The position numbers were made by a program, and so were the translations under genes. From positions 62,001 through 126,000 of the forward strand of contig CALREX010000005.1 of assembly GCA_943356465.1 (NCBI GenBank): a stretch of DNA of 64,000 bases, given 5' to 3'. This document shows, piece by piece, positions 49,014 to 57,204 of this stretch. Source of the stretch: Candidatus Peribacteria bacterium (GTDB lineage: Bacteria > Patescibacteriota > Gracilibacteria > UBA1369 > LOWO2-01-FULL-3). A model generated the notes under the pieces. That model did no database searches and was not told the DNA's origin. It saw only the letters and a program-made list of their open reading frames with translations. Positions within the stretch are counted from its first letter, which is position 1, and each line of letters opens with the position of its first letter.

Positions 49014-50270
49014 TTAACCGATGTGTTTCCAATAACAACTTAAACAATAAACTCTGTATTTCGTGTCCAGAGGATATATGGTTATCAGTGTTTTCTTGCA
49101 TGCATCACATGTGTTTTTGTACATTTTTCTTTCTGGTTTTAAATCATATCTTTGTTTCATGCGACATGAAAAACAATAAACTGGATATACTATTTTCTTT
49201 TTTTCATAAAATTCTATCTCTTGATTTGTAAGATCAAAATTTTCTTCGCAAATCAAACATTTTCTTTTTGTATCTTTACTGTCGTCCAATAGTGCGGGAT
49301 TTTTGGCTTTTGTTAGATCTTTATGTATTAGGTCATATATTGTATATATTCCATTTTCTAGAAGTATTTTTTTTATTTCCGCTGTTGTTTTTTTATAAAA
49401 ATCTTCATCTACTTCCTGATTCAAAATATAAAATTTTCCTGTTTTGTGATTCAAATAGTTACATCCGAAAAGATGATCTCCTTCGAAACAGTTCGTAGAG
49501 TATTCACAATCTTTTAAACGGCTGCAAAAATAAACGTGGTTGCAGTTGAAAAGATAATCCACATAAGCGCAATCATAACATAACTCCAAAACCGTAGGTA
49601 CCGGACCGCAGTCGTAACTGTCGTTTGTGCCTTTATCGAGGTTTGCCTGAGTGATGTACCCACTATCTTCAGTATGACGTGTGTCGAAGCAACAGAAACT
49701 ATTTTTGCTGTGATAGATGTAATCTCCTGTACAATTTTGAGTGTCTAATTGATGAGTGAACATCCTTGGGATTTTTCTTTTTAAATCTTCCGTTTTTTTT
49801 GCAATAACTTCCAAAGTTTTTTTATTACTTAAATTTAGATTTTTTAAGGCTTCTTCGTATTTTTCTTTCGTGTATTGTTCGTTAAAAATGCAATATTGCT
49901 TGTCCCTTAACCCCACACATCCGATACAATTTTTACATCTTCGTACGTCATAACAAAAACTTATGTCATTTCCGTTATTACAGTCCTGACAAAAATTTGA
50001 ATTGTAACAATTGTTGCAATCAATGCATTCATAGCAAAGTTCACAATTTTCACAAAAGGTACAATCTCCTGAATCGTTTAATGCACGTCCATCTTCGCAA
50101 TAATAGGCGTTACGACTATTACCTGTGTTGAAGCACATATAACAGTCTTTCGACATTGTAAGAATGTCTCCGTAATCGCAATTTTCACTGCCACGTGTCC
50201 ATGATCCACATTGCGGAGATTTTAAAAATAGGGCTCTGAAATCCTGAATAAAAGTCGATGGATTTATCAT
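49014..50270 (-). CDS. Long Cys-rich repeat protein with C-terminal zinc ribbon
   Basis: 418 residues with dense cysteine motifs. Residues about 20-120 are a string of CxxC/CxxxC knuckles (CTFCENCELCYECIDCNNC, then CKNCIGC); a helical charged linker (about 130-165) follows; a second Cys repeat block at about 178-275 (NCTGDY, CYDCAYVDYLFNCNHVYFC, DCEYSTNC); and two C-terminal ribbons like the 92-residue neighbour. No signal peptide. The short regular repeats suggest a beta-helix-like stack. Related proteins occur in Patescibacteria, from memory, with no known role. Only ten bases separate it from the small ribbon gene and one base from mgtA upstream. Confidence 0.72.
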   Translation of the reverse strand: MINPSTFIQDFRALFLKSPQCGSWTRGSENCDYGDILTMSKDCYMCFNTGNSRNAYYCEDGRALNDSGDCTFCENCELCYECIDCNNCYNSNFCQDCNNGNDISFCYDVRRCKNCIGCVGLRDKQYCIFNEQYTKEKYEEALKNLNLSNKKTLEVIAKKTEDLKRKIPRMFTHQLDTQNCTGDYIYHSKNSFCCFDTRHTEDSGYITQANLDKGTNDSYDCGPVPTVLELCYDCAYVDYLFNCNHVYFCSRLKDCEYSTNCFEGDHLFGCNYLNHKTGKFYILNQEVDEDFYKKTTAEIKKILLENGIYTIYDLIHKDLTKAKNPALLDDSKDTKRKCLICEENFDLTNQEIEFYEKKKIVYPVYCFSCRMKQRYDLKPERKMYKNTCDACKKTLITIYPLDTKYRVYCLSCYWKHIG

Positions 50271-50271
50271 T

Positions 50272-52788
50272 TTATGTTGCTGTTTTTACGTATCTATAAA
50301 AAATTCTTTTGCCGATTTCCACTGTTATGAGATATGCAATGACTATTATTGATATCGCAAATAATACATCTGAAGACAGCGGAGAGAATCCGAATATTTT
50401 TCCGAGAGAAGTATATGGCAATATCGCTCCAAGTATAACAACCAACAGCGTACCGAAAATCAAACTTGCTGTAGCTGTGCTCTCTATGAATGGTGTCTTT
50501 TTTGTCCTTATTATGTGGATAATCAATGTTTGGGTAGCCAAAGATTCTATAAACCATCCTGTCTGGAATGTTGCTGCATTTGCATTGAATACCGCATATA
50601 AGACATAAAATGTTATGAAATCATAAATCGAGCTGATAAGTCCAAAAACAATCATAAATTTTTTGATAAAACTTATGTCCCAATGTTTTGGAGAAGTCAC
50701 GTATTCGTCGTCTACTTTGTCATTTGGTATTGGTAATTGTGAAAAATCATACATCAGGTTATTAAGTAAAATTTGAATCGGCAACATCGGCATATACGGC
50801 AAAAATATGACGGCGCCGATAATGCTAAACATATTCCCAAAATTTGAGCTTATGCTCATCATTATATATTTCATTGAATTACCGAAAGTTTTTCTTCCTT
50901 CTAATATTCCTTCAAGTAATTCTTTTAAGTTTTTGTGTGTAAGCACTATATCTGCCGATTCTTTTGCGATATCAACTGCATTTTCAACTGAAATTCCTAC
51001 GTTTGCCGCTTTCAAAGAAGGTGCATCATTTATTCCGTCACCCATATATCCTACTATGTGACCATTGCTTTTTAATGCATTTATTATTCTATTTTTTTCG
51101 TCTGGAGAAAACCTCGCGAAAATTGTATTTTTTTCTACTGAAACTTTTAGCGCATCATCTGTCATGCTCGAGATTTCCGCACCAAACAATATTCCACTGA
51201 TTTCTATATCCAACTCACTACAAATTTTTTGCGTAACTAATTCATTGTCGCCTGTAATAATTTTTATTTTTACTCCTGAATTAGCGATATTTTTCAATGT
51301 TTCTTTAACATCAAATTTAGGAGGATCAAGAAATGCAATAAAACCAAGTAACGTAAGATCTTTCTCGTCTTTTACTTCATATATATGTTTTTGATTTTTT
51401 ATTGTTTTTTTTGCAACCGCCAAAACTCTATATCCTTCTGCACTAAGTTTCTTGTATTCAACTAAAATTTTATTTTTGTTTGAGCAGTTTTTACATACAT
51501 TTAAAATTGCCTCAGGAGCTCCTTTGCAAATCAAAAAGCGTTCTTTCTCGTTTTCAACTACAACGCTCAATCTTTTTCTGAAAAAATCGAATGGAATCTC
51601 ATCTATTTTTCTGTATTTCACTGTGCTTATTTTTTCATATTTTAAGACTGCATCATCAAGTGGGCTTTTGATACCTGTTTGATAATGACTGTTTAAATAA
51701 GCGTTTATCAAAACATCCTGAGATTCTTTTCCCTTTATATCAATGTATTTTACCAATACGATTTTGTCTTCTGTTAATGTTCCTGTTTTATCCGTACATA
51801 GAATATCCATGCTCCCAAAATTCGGGATAGCCATGAGCTTTTTAACTATGACTCCTTTCTTTGACATTCTTACCGAACCTATACTCATGGTTACAGAAAG
51901 TATCATTGGTAAAAGCTCAGGGGTAAGTCCAACAGCGACTGCAACTGCCAACAAAAATGATTCCAGAATATCATGCTTTAATATCGAATTAATTAAAAAA
52001 ACCATTAAGACCACAACGAATGTAACCTGCAAAATAAGCGTGCTGAATTCTTTTATTCCTTCGATAAATCCAGATTCATCTTCTTTTTGATTTAGATTCC
52101 TTGAGATTTTTCCAAATTCCGTATTAGCGCCTGTTTTTAAAACAATCGCCATTGCTGTACCTGTCGTAACATTTGTGCCTGTTAGTATTATATTATCAAG
52201 CTCTTGAAATGAATGTTTTTTTGATTTTATTAACGCTCCTGTTTTTTCTACAGGAAATGATTCTCCCGTCAGAGCAGATTGATTTACGAAGAAATCTTTG
52301 CATGAAATCACTCTTGCGTCCGCAGGTATTAGATCTCCTGCTTCCAGAGAAATTATATCTCCGATACAGATATTTTTTATTTCTATGATTTGTATTTTTC
52401 CCGATCTTATTATTTTTGCTTTGCTGCTCAAATGTTCCTGCAATTTTCTTGCTGCATTGCCCGCCTTTCGCTCCTGATAAAAATCCAGTACTGTACTTAA
52501 TATTACGATAAATACTATTATGATGGCATCAGCAACTTCTTGAATGAATGCCGATACTATTGCTGCGATAAGGAGTATTATAATCATCGGATCTTTGAAT
52601 TGTGCAAGTAATTCAAAAAGCCAAAAACTATTTTTATCTTCTACAAGTACATTTCGTCCGTACTCCTTCAAACGTTTTTCTGATTCTTTTTGTGTTATTC
52701 CTTTTAAAGAAGATTTTAATTCTTTTATTACGTCAATTGACGGCATTGCAGAATAATAGCTTAAAGTCTTGCTTTTTGAATGGATCAT
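50272..52788 (-). CDS. mgtA: Magnesium-translocating P-type ATPase (P3B, MgtA-like)
   Basis: 838 residues. Cation ATPase N-domain (LKGITQKESEKRLKEYGRNVL), actuator loop TGES, phosphorylation motif DKTGTLTEDK, nucleotide-binding KGAPEAIL, hinge GDGINDAPSLKAANVGISV, and membrane segments on both sides. The FGSMDILCTDKTGTLT and MIILSVTMSIGSVRMSKKGVIVKKLMAIPNFG blocks fit the MgtA subgroup. Imports Mg2+. A shorter start at 52746 (MPSIDVIKEL) is possible. No Mg2+ sensing leader was recognised. Confidence 0.93.
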   Translation of the reverse strand: MIHSKSKTLSYYSAMPSIDVIKELKSSLKGITQKESEKRLKEYGRNVLVEDKNSFWLFELLAQFKDPMIIILLIAAIVSAFIQEVADAIIIVFIVILSTVLDFYQERKAGNAARKLQEHLSSKAKIIRSGKIQIIEIKNICIGDIISLEAGDLIPADARVISCKDFFVNQSALTGESFPVEKTGALIKSKKHSFQELDNIILTGTNVTTGTAMAIVLKTGANTEFGKISRNLNQKEDESGFIEGIKEFSTLILQVTFVVVLMVFLINSILKHDILESFLLAVAVAVGLTPELLPMILSVTMSIGSVRMSKKGVIVKKLMAIPNFGSMDILCTDKTGTLTEDKIVLVKYIDIKGKESQDVLINAYLNSHYQTGIKSPLDDAVLKYEKISTVKYRKIDEIPFDFFRKRLSVVVENEKERFLICKGAPEAILNVCKNCSNKNKILVEYKKLSAEGYRVLAVAKKTIKNQKHIYEVKDEKDLTLLGFIAFLDPPKFDVKETLKNIANSGVKIKIITGDNELVTQKICSELDIEISGILFGAEISSMTDDALKVSVEKNTIFARFSPDEKNRIINALKSNGHIVGYMGDGINDAPSLKAANVGISVENAVDIAKESADIVLTHKNLKELLEGILEGRKTFGNSMKYIMMSISSNFGNMFSIIGAVIFLPYMPMLPIQILLNNLMYDFSQLPIPNDKVDDEYVTSPKHWDISFIKKFMIVFGLISSIYDFITFYVLYAVFNANAATFQTGWFIESLATQTLIIHIIRTKKTPFIESTATASLIFGTLLVVILGAILPYTSLGKIFGFSPLSSDVLFAISIIVIAYLITVEIGKRIFYRYVKTAT

Positions 52789-52836
52789 TTTTTTATTTTC
52801 AAACTGTAACGAGTATGAGGGAGGCTCATTACTTTG

Positions 52837-53388
52837 TCAATTTTGAGAATCTAAAGTTTGGATTCTATTTCCTCTGATTGTTGCTCCTATGTACTTGCGA
52901 CTTTTTTGTTCTTGTGCCCATACTGTTGAAGCTATTACTTTTGTATTTGGATCTGTGTTAAAAAAAACTGCTTGTCCCTTTCCAAGAAAGTATACTTTTA
53001 TTAAATCTATAATTTGACGTGCATTTTCATCGTTATCAATAACTTTTCTTTCAATAAATGTACTGACAGTATCTTTTTGTTTGTTGTAAACAAATGCAAT
53101 TTTTGCAAACTCATCGTCCTTTAAAGGCTCGCCAGCCAGTTGAAAAAATCCTCTCCCAAGAGAGATATCTGTGGCTCCATTAATCAAATTCCTGCCGTTT
53201 ATTATTCCGGTAAAATAAAAAATATTTGGATTTGTAGGCGCAAGCACTCCCTGCAATTTTATCCTTGTATGTAGACGATTTGAATTAATCATTGCTTGAA
53301 TCTCTAATTCTTCCAGAGTCTCCATAGGAGCAGATGGAGTTTCAAAGGTGAAAAGAACTTCTCCTGATTGTCTTGCCGTATTTCCCAC
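52837..53388 (-). CDS. Orphan soluble protein
   Basis: 183 residues with no signal peptide or membrane segment. Mostly beta-strand pattern (EVLFTFETPSAP, RIKLQGVLAPTNPNIFYFTGIINGRNLING, FFQLAGEPLKDDEFAKIAFVYNKQKDTVSTFIERKV), then a helix and a strand (QIIDLIKVYFLGKGQAVFFNTDPNTKVIASTVWA). No family recognised. It has its own well-spaced promoter and no close operon partner. Composition resembles the other orphan genes here. Confidence 0.65.
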   Translation of the reverse strand: MGNTARQSGEVLFTFETPSAPMETLEELEIQAMINSNRLHTRIKLQGVLAPTNPNIFYFTGIINGRNLINGATDISLGRGFFQLAGEPLKDDEFAKIAFVYNKQKDTVSTFIERKVIDNDENARQIIDLIKVYFLGKGQAVFFNTDPNTKVIASTVWAQEQKSRKYIGATIRGNRIQTLDSQN

Positions 53389-53417
53389 GCTTGTATTTTT
53401 TAGATTGCAAGTGTGTT

Positions 53418-53446
53418 ATACTATGCCGATAGTGGCTTTTTGTCAA
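53418..53446 (-). promoter_or_regulatory. Sigma70-type promoter for the 52837-53388 orphan
   Basis: On the minus strand TTGACA (53446-53441), 17-bp spacer and TAGTAT (53423-53418), 30 bases before the ATG. Confidence 0.6.
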
Positions 53447-53483
53447 TGTGATGATTGATACCTAAAAAAATGTACCAAGATTT

Positions 53484-53520
53484 AAAAAAAGACCACTACT
53501 TTTTATCGTAATGGCCTCTT
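53484..53520 (-). terminator. Intrinsic terminator of the cold-shock gene
   Basis: On the minus strand GGCCATTAC - eight-base loop - GTAGTGGTC (nine pairs with two G/U), followed by seven T. It ends the csp transcript about 30 bases after the stop. Confidence 0.8.
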
Positions 53521-53550
53521 TAATTGGCGGTTTTAAGTGCCCATTCAACT

Positions 53551-53748
53551 TTAAGCACGTTGAACATTAACAGCGTTAAGCCCTTTTGGGGACTCTTCTG
53601 TTTCGAAAGAGACTTGGTCTCCCTCCTGAAGCTCGTTGAATGTTACTCCAACTAGAGAATTGCTGTGAAAGAATAAATCTTTCTGTAGACCTTCTCCTGT
53701 GATAAAGCCGAAGCCTTTATCTGTAATCTTTTTGATCGTTCCGACCAT
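53551..53748 (-). CDS. Cold-shock domain protein
   Basis: 65 residues, a single CSD: MVGTIKKITDKGFGFITGEGLQKDLFFHSNSLVG contains RNP1 (KGFGFI) and RNP2 (LFFHS), and the C-terminus ends LNAVNVQRA. Single-strand nucleic-acid binding chaperone of RNA. A possible promoter on the minus strand (TTGACA 53832-53827, 17-bp spacer, weak TTAAGT) would give a leader of roughly 50 bases. It is closed by an intrinsic terminator, so it is monocistronic. Confidence 0.93.
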   Translation of the reverse strand: MVGTIKKITDKGFGFITGEGLQKDLFFHSNSLVGVTFNELQEGDQVSFETEESPKGLNAVNVQRA

Positions 53749-53872
53749 AAGTGTTGCGTTAAAATATTAGATACAAAGGATTTTTGGTCTTTTGCTAAAT
53801 GTAACTTAACATTAAATCAAGCGGCTTGTCAAATCTCGTTTTGCCACATGTTTACATATTTGGACTGTTTTT

Positions 53873-54655
53873 CTATCTAGCTAGCAAAATGAATTTATTG
53901 CCTTCGTGAGCAGGACGATAAAGTTGTCCTTCTCTTATTGATCTGGCATGCGGTCTAAATGGAGGAATAACATAAACATCATAATCTTTTGGAGACATTG
54001 CAAGCACTCTATTTCCTGGAATTCCTGTTTGAGATCTTTTAATGATATCAAGAAATACTTGATGATAAAATTTTTCTTGTGCATCAGCTCCATCTCCAAA
54101 ATCAAAAAATAAAGTCCTGATTGTATTCCAAGCTTGAGAAATTTCGTCAATTGTACTTTGTCTACCTAATGCGAGTCTCTCTGTTACTCTACGAATGTGT
54201 TCCATAATTGGAAGACTTTGACCTTCAACAATTTTTTCATTTAAATCAGCTACATGTATTGGGACTGGTTCTAATACTCTATCAAGTTCAAGTAGTTGAG
54301 GAATATGTCTCATTAGTGAATCTGATATTGCCCTTGAAACATCTTCCGGTCTGGCAAAGAGAGTCGGTATTGTTGATCCTAATGATAGATTAACAGCATA
54401 AAATCCACCATGCATATGCCAACCACAACTTGCCAGATTTCTATTAGCTTTTTGTGGTCTTTGACAAAGTTCATGTAAGGCATCTGGACTTAATGTACCT
54501 TTGGTAAAACCTACGACACCAGGATGCCTTGTTCTAATCTCATTTATAGCATCAACCACATCTTCGAAGCCGATTGGTGTGCTCGGAGTTACCTCCAAAA
54601 GTGACGTGTCATCACTTGAAGGATCTACTTTATGGTTTTCGTTTAGAATGGACAT
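53873..54655 (-). CDS. Orphan soluble protein, divergent from the PP2C gene
   Basis: 260 residues, no signal peptide. Starts with an acidic Ser/Asp/Thr-rich segment, then a body with DVVDAINEIRTRHPGVVGFTKGTL, a CGWHMHGGFYAVNLSLG strand segment with two His, helical middle (SLMRHIPQLLELDRVLEP, IMEHIRRVTERLALGRQSTIDEISQAWNTI) and a C-terminal beta part (VLAMSPKDYDVYVIPPFRPHARSIREGQLYRP). No family recognised. Its promoter stands back-to-back with that of the PP2C fusion gene, so the two could share control. Confidence 0.65.
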   Translation of the reverse strand: MSILNENHKVDPSSDDTSLLEVTPSTPIGFEDVVDAINEIRTRHPGVVGFTKGTLSPDALHELCQRPQKANRNLASCGWHMHGGFYAVNLSLGSTIPTLFARPEDVSRAISDSLMRHIPQLLELDRVLEPVPIHVADLNEKIVEGQSLPIMEHIRRVTERLALGRQSTIDEISQAWNTIRTLFFDFGDGADAQEKFYHQVFLDIIKRSQTGIPGNRVLAMSPKDYDVYVIPPFRPHARSIREGQLYRPAHEGNKFILLAR

Positions 54656-54684
54656 TCTAAAAAATTTGATTTAAGTTGCTGTAT

Positions 54685-54712
54685 ATAATAACCGTTTTTC
54701 TCAAATTGTCAA
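54685..54712 (-). promoter_or_regulatory. Promoter for the 53873-54655 orphan
   Basis: On the minus strand TTGACA (54712-54707), 16-bp spacer and TATTAT (54690-54685). Confidence 0.65.
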
Positions 54713-54720
54713 GAATTGAT

Positions 54721-54748
54721 TTGACTGTTTTGTGATATAGGGTGTAAT
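54721..54748 (+). promoter_or_regulatory. Promoter for the PP2C fusion gene
   Basis: TTGACT (54721-54726), 16-bp spacer and TGTAAT (54743-54748). It is back-to-back with the divergent promoter, the two -35 boxes only eight bases apart. Confidence 0.6.
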
Positions 54749-54769
54749 AGAGAAAAACTGACTAATAGT

Positions 54770-56113
54770 TTGGCTTCACGCGAATTTCTTGCAATGGTGG
54801 AAGATATGGCCGGATCAAAGACAGGGCTTGGACTGCGTACTGCCCATGGTCCGGTTTTTGAAATAATGCGCATAGACAATACAGTTGGTGGTAATTATAT
54901 ACCTTGTCGCTTAAGTCGTGAGGTTGTGGCGAATGGTGAATCGTTGCCTGAACCATTTAAATTTTATCTTGATTTTACTGTAAATGCACGTGCCGCAGAC
55001 ACAGACTTTGAAGAAGCGGAAGAGGATTGTTTCGAATGTGCTCAATGGAAATGTTCTACTGCGCTTGCAAATAATCCAAATCTTAAAGGGCGATTGTTGT
55101 CACGTAATAGTGATATGCCTCATTATGCGTGGAAAGATAAAGAATTGGTTATGATGGCTTCCAGTATTGGAAAATTCTTTTTCTTAGATCAACCTGTATA
55201 CAGCAACAGTATTGAGTCAAGAATGTTTGACCCCTCTACCGTTACTACTCAAGAAATTGACTTTGCGCTTGCTAAATTATTCGGGGATTCTATTCCGACC
55301 GACGAAATTATTCCTGACGAATCTGTTCCATCCGAATTCAGGGAATATGAAATCGGTCATGAACCTGTGGACGAGATAGCTACAAATTCCCTGAATAATC
55401 CAAAGTTTGTCAAAATAAAAAATGGCACGATTGCTTATGGAACAGATAAAGGTGTTGGTTATAAAGATCACAATGAAGATGTTGTCGTTGTAAATTCTGA
55501 AAAGAACGGCTTTGCAGTCGTTGATGGCATGGGAGGACAAGGGCATGGAGAGGAAGCGGCGGGCTTACTTGCTATTGAACTTAAACGTGGGTTTCAAAAA
55601 GGTAAGAATTTTGATGACGTTCATGTTAAAGCGCATAGGAGTATGGTTAATGCGAATGTCCGCAGTGGTGGTGCATGTTATATAGGGGCAAAAATTGAAG
55701 GTGATAGGCTGAATATCGGTCAGGCAGGCGATGTAAAGCTCATGGTTATTGGTGTCGATGGCAAAATAAAATATGAAACCACGGATCAGGGATTTGGAAA
55801 TATAGTAACCAATGCGGTTATGGGCAATTCACATAGTAATGGAACAACAAAATTGCATAGTGTCGATCTTGCTGTCGGGGATCGCATTCTCGTAGGATCT
55901 GATGGGCTGTTTAATAATATTCCACCTGAAGAGATTGCTGAATTTGTTAGTGGTAAAACTATTCAAGAAGCAATACAAATTTTGAATTTGCATGCCAAAG
56001 AAAGGATGCGTGATGCGGTAGAACTGAAAGCAGCAGGACTCAAGGTCAATGTATCTGATGGAAAACCGGACAATATAAGTATTGTAATATACGATGTTGA
56101 GAATTTGGGGTGA
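54770..56113 (+). CDS. PPM/PP2C-type Ser/Thr phosphatase with unknown N-terminal domain
   Basis: 447 residues from TTG 54770; ATG 54794 is an alternative start and both lie after the promoter. Residues about 1-215 are an unknown domain with a DCFECAQWKC cysteine group. From about 216 the PP2C fold is clear: GTDKGVGYKDHNEDVVVV, VDGMGGQGHGEEAAGLLA, IGQAGDVKLMVIG, RILVGSDGLFNNI and GKPDNISIVIYD, which supply the metal Asp residues. It would remove phosphate from Ser/Thr on proteins; no partner eukaryotic-type kinase is adjacent, though a YrbL-like kinase-fold gene is at 19239. No signal peptide, so cytoplasmic. Confidence 0.85.
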   Translation: MASREFLAMVEDMAGSKTGLGLRTAHGPVFEIMRIDNTVGGNYIPCRLSREVVANGESLPEPFKFYLDFTVNARAADTDFEEAEEDCFECAQWKCSTALANNPNLKGRLLSRNSDMPHYAWKDKELVMMASSIGKFFFLDQPVYSNSIESRMFDPSTVTTQEIDFALAKLFGDSIPTDEIIPDESVPSEFREYEIGHEPVDEIATNSLNNPKFVKIKNGTIAYGTDKGVGYKDHNEDVVVVNSEKNGFAVVDGMGGQGHGEEAAGLLAIELKRGFQKGKNFDDVHVKAHRSMVNANVRSGGACYIGAKIEGDRLNIGQAGDVKLMVIGVDGKIKYETTDQGFGNIVTNAVMGNSHSNGTTKLHSVDLAVGDRILVGSDGLFNNIPPEEIAEFVSGKTIQEAIQILNLHAKERMRDAVELKAAGLKVNVSDGKPDNISIVIYDVENLG

Positions 56114-56163
56114 TGGTTGTTTTTTTTTGGAGCTGCTTTATGGAACTAATTCAGACTTGGATA

Positions 56164-56953
56164 TCACTTTAATATCAATAGAATCAATCCAATCATTCTA
56201 TCCTTGTCTTTTGGATTACTTTCAGCGACTAAAATCGTTAATGCGGTAAGAGCTTCCGATGTCATGCGCAGTGGATTTAATATCCCTGTTTTTTTCAGAA
56301 ACCAAACGAATGTAAAAGCACCAGAACGCTTGTTACCATCAATAAACGGATGATTTTTAACTGTAAAATACAAGAGATGGGCGGCTTTTTCTTCTATTGT
56401 CCTGTATAAATCTTTTCCTCCAAATGACTGCACTACATTGCCCCATATTCCATCGATGTTTTGTTCTTTTCTTGCGATACCAAATAGATCGCCCGCCTGT
56501 CCACTTTTTGTGAGTCTTATTTTCAGATCCAAAAGCGCATTCGTCAGTTCATTTGCTGTGATTTGAAATTCTTTTTTTGTTTATTGTATAGCCGTCAACA
56601 ATGTGCTGATGCAGAGTTTTGGTTGCCCACTTACGAAACTTTGTAGCGTTTATCGAATTTACTCTATATCCGATCGAGATTATCAAATCAAGATTATAAT
56701 ATTCAATTTTTCTGGAAATTTTTCTTTTTCCTTCTGACTGAACTGTTTCCAAAATGGAAACAGTTGATTTTTTGTTTAACTCTCCTGTCTTAAAAATATT
56801 TTTAACATGTTTTGAAATTGCAGCTTTTTGTACATTAAAAAGTTGTCCAATCTGCTGTTGAGTAAGAAAAATTGTCTCCTCTGTTTTATCCAGTCTCACC
56901 TCTATGCCTCCAGTTTTTGATTGATAAATCACAATCTTGTTTTCTTTTTCCAT
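56164..56953 (-). pseudogene. RhuM-Fic fusion gene broken by a one-base frameshift
   Basis: Two frames together rebuild one RhuM-family protein. The first (56953-56549) holds the RhuM N-terminal region: FLTQQQIGQLFNVQKAAISKHVKNIF (helix-turn-helix-like) and YYNLDLIISIGYRVNSINATKFRKWATKTLHQHIVDGYTINKK, then a stop. The second (from 56532) continues with a Fic domain: GNVVQSFGG, EEKAAHLLYFTVKNHPFIDGNKRSGAFTFVWFL, containing the intact Fic motif HPFxxGNKR. Removing one A from a seven-A run (plus 56572-56578) joins them as NKKEFQITANELTNALLDLK. Fic domains transfer AMP or similar groups. It may be a true pseudogene, a phase-variable tract, slippage or a sequencing error. No antitoxin is seen. Confidence 0.82.
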
Positions 56954-57060
56954 ATATTTGGTATTTAAAAATAAATATATGAAAAATCTTAGCCTTGTGA
57001 GATTAAATTTTCGTTAAAAATTCTTAAAATTTTTGTGAAAGATATATGAAGACCCTTTTT

Positions 57061-57135
57061 TGGAGCGAGTAACGAGAATCGAACTCGTGTTTCGACCTTG
57101 GCAAGGTCGCGTAATAGCCATTATACCATACTCGC
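57061..57135 (-). tRNA. tRNA-Gly (anticodon GCC)
   Basis: Minus-strand cloverleaf: acceptor GCGAGTA/TACTCGC, D-arm region GTATAATGGCTATTAC, anticodon stem GACC/GGTC with loop TTGCCAA (anticodon GCC), T-arm GTTCGATTC, then T and encoded CCA. Confidence 0.96.
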
Positions 57136-57153
57136 AGGCTTTCTAAATATTTT

Positions 57154-57191
57154 AAAAAGATGCGGAGGAATAATAGTTATCATTCCTCCGC
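57154..57191 (-). terminator. Intrinsic terminator after pnp
   Basis: On the minus strand GCGGAGGAAT - ten-base loop - ATTCCTCCGC, a perfect 10-bp stem, followed by a TCTTTTT run. It separates pnp from tRNA-Gly. Confidence 0.9.
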
Positions 57192-57204
57192 CGGTCAACT
57201 TTTT

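Noticed and set aside
50272-52788. Calcium-type P2 ATPase instead of MgtA
   Set aside because: The motif set and the FGSMDILCTDKTGTLT region fit the magnesium P3B group better.
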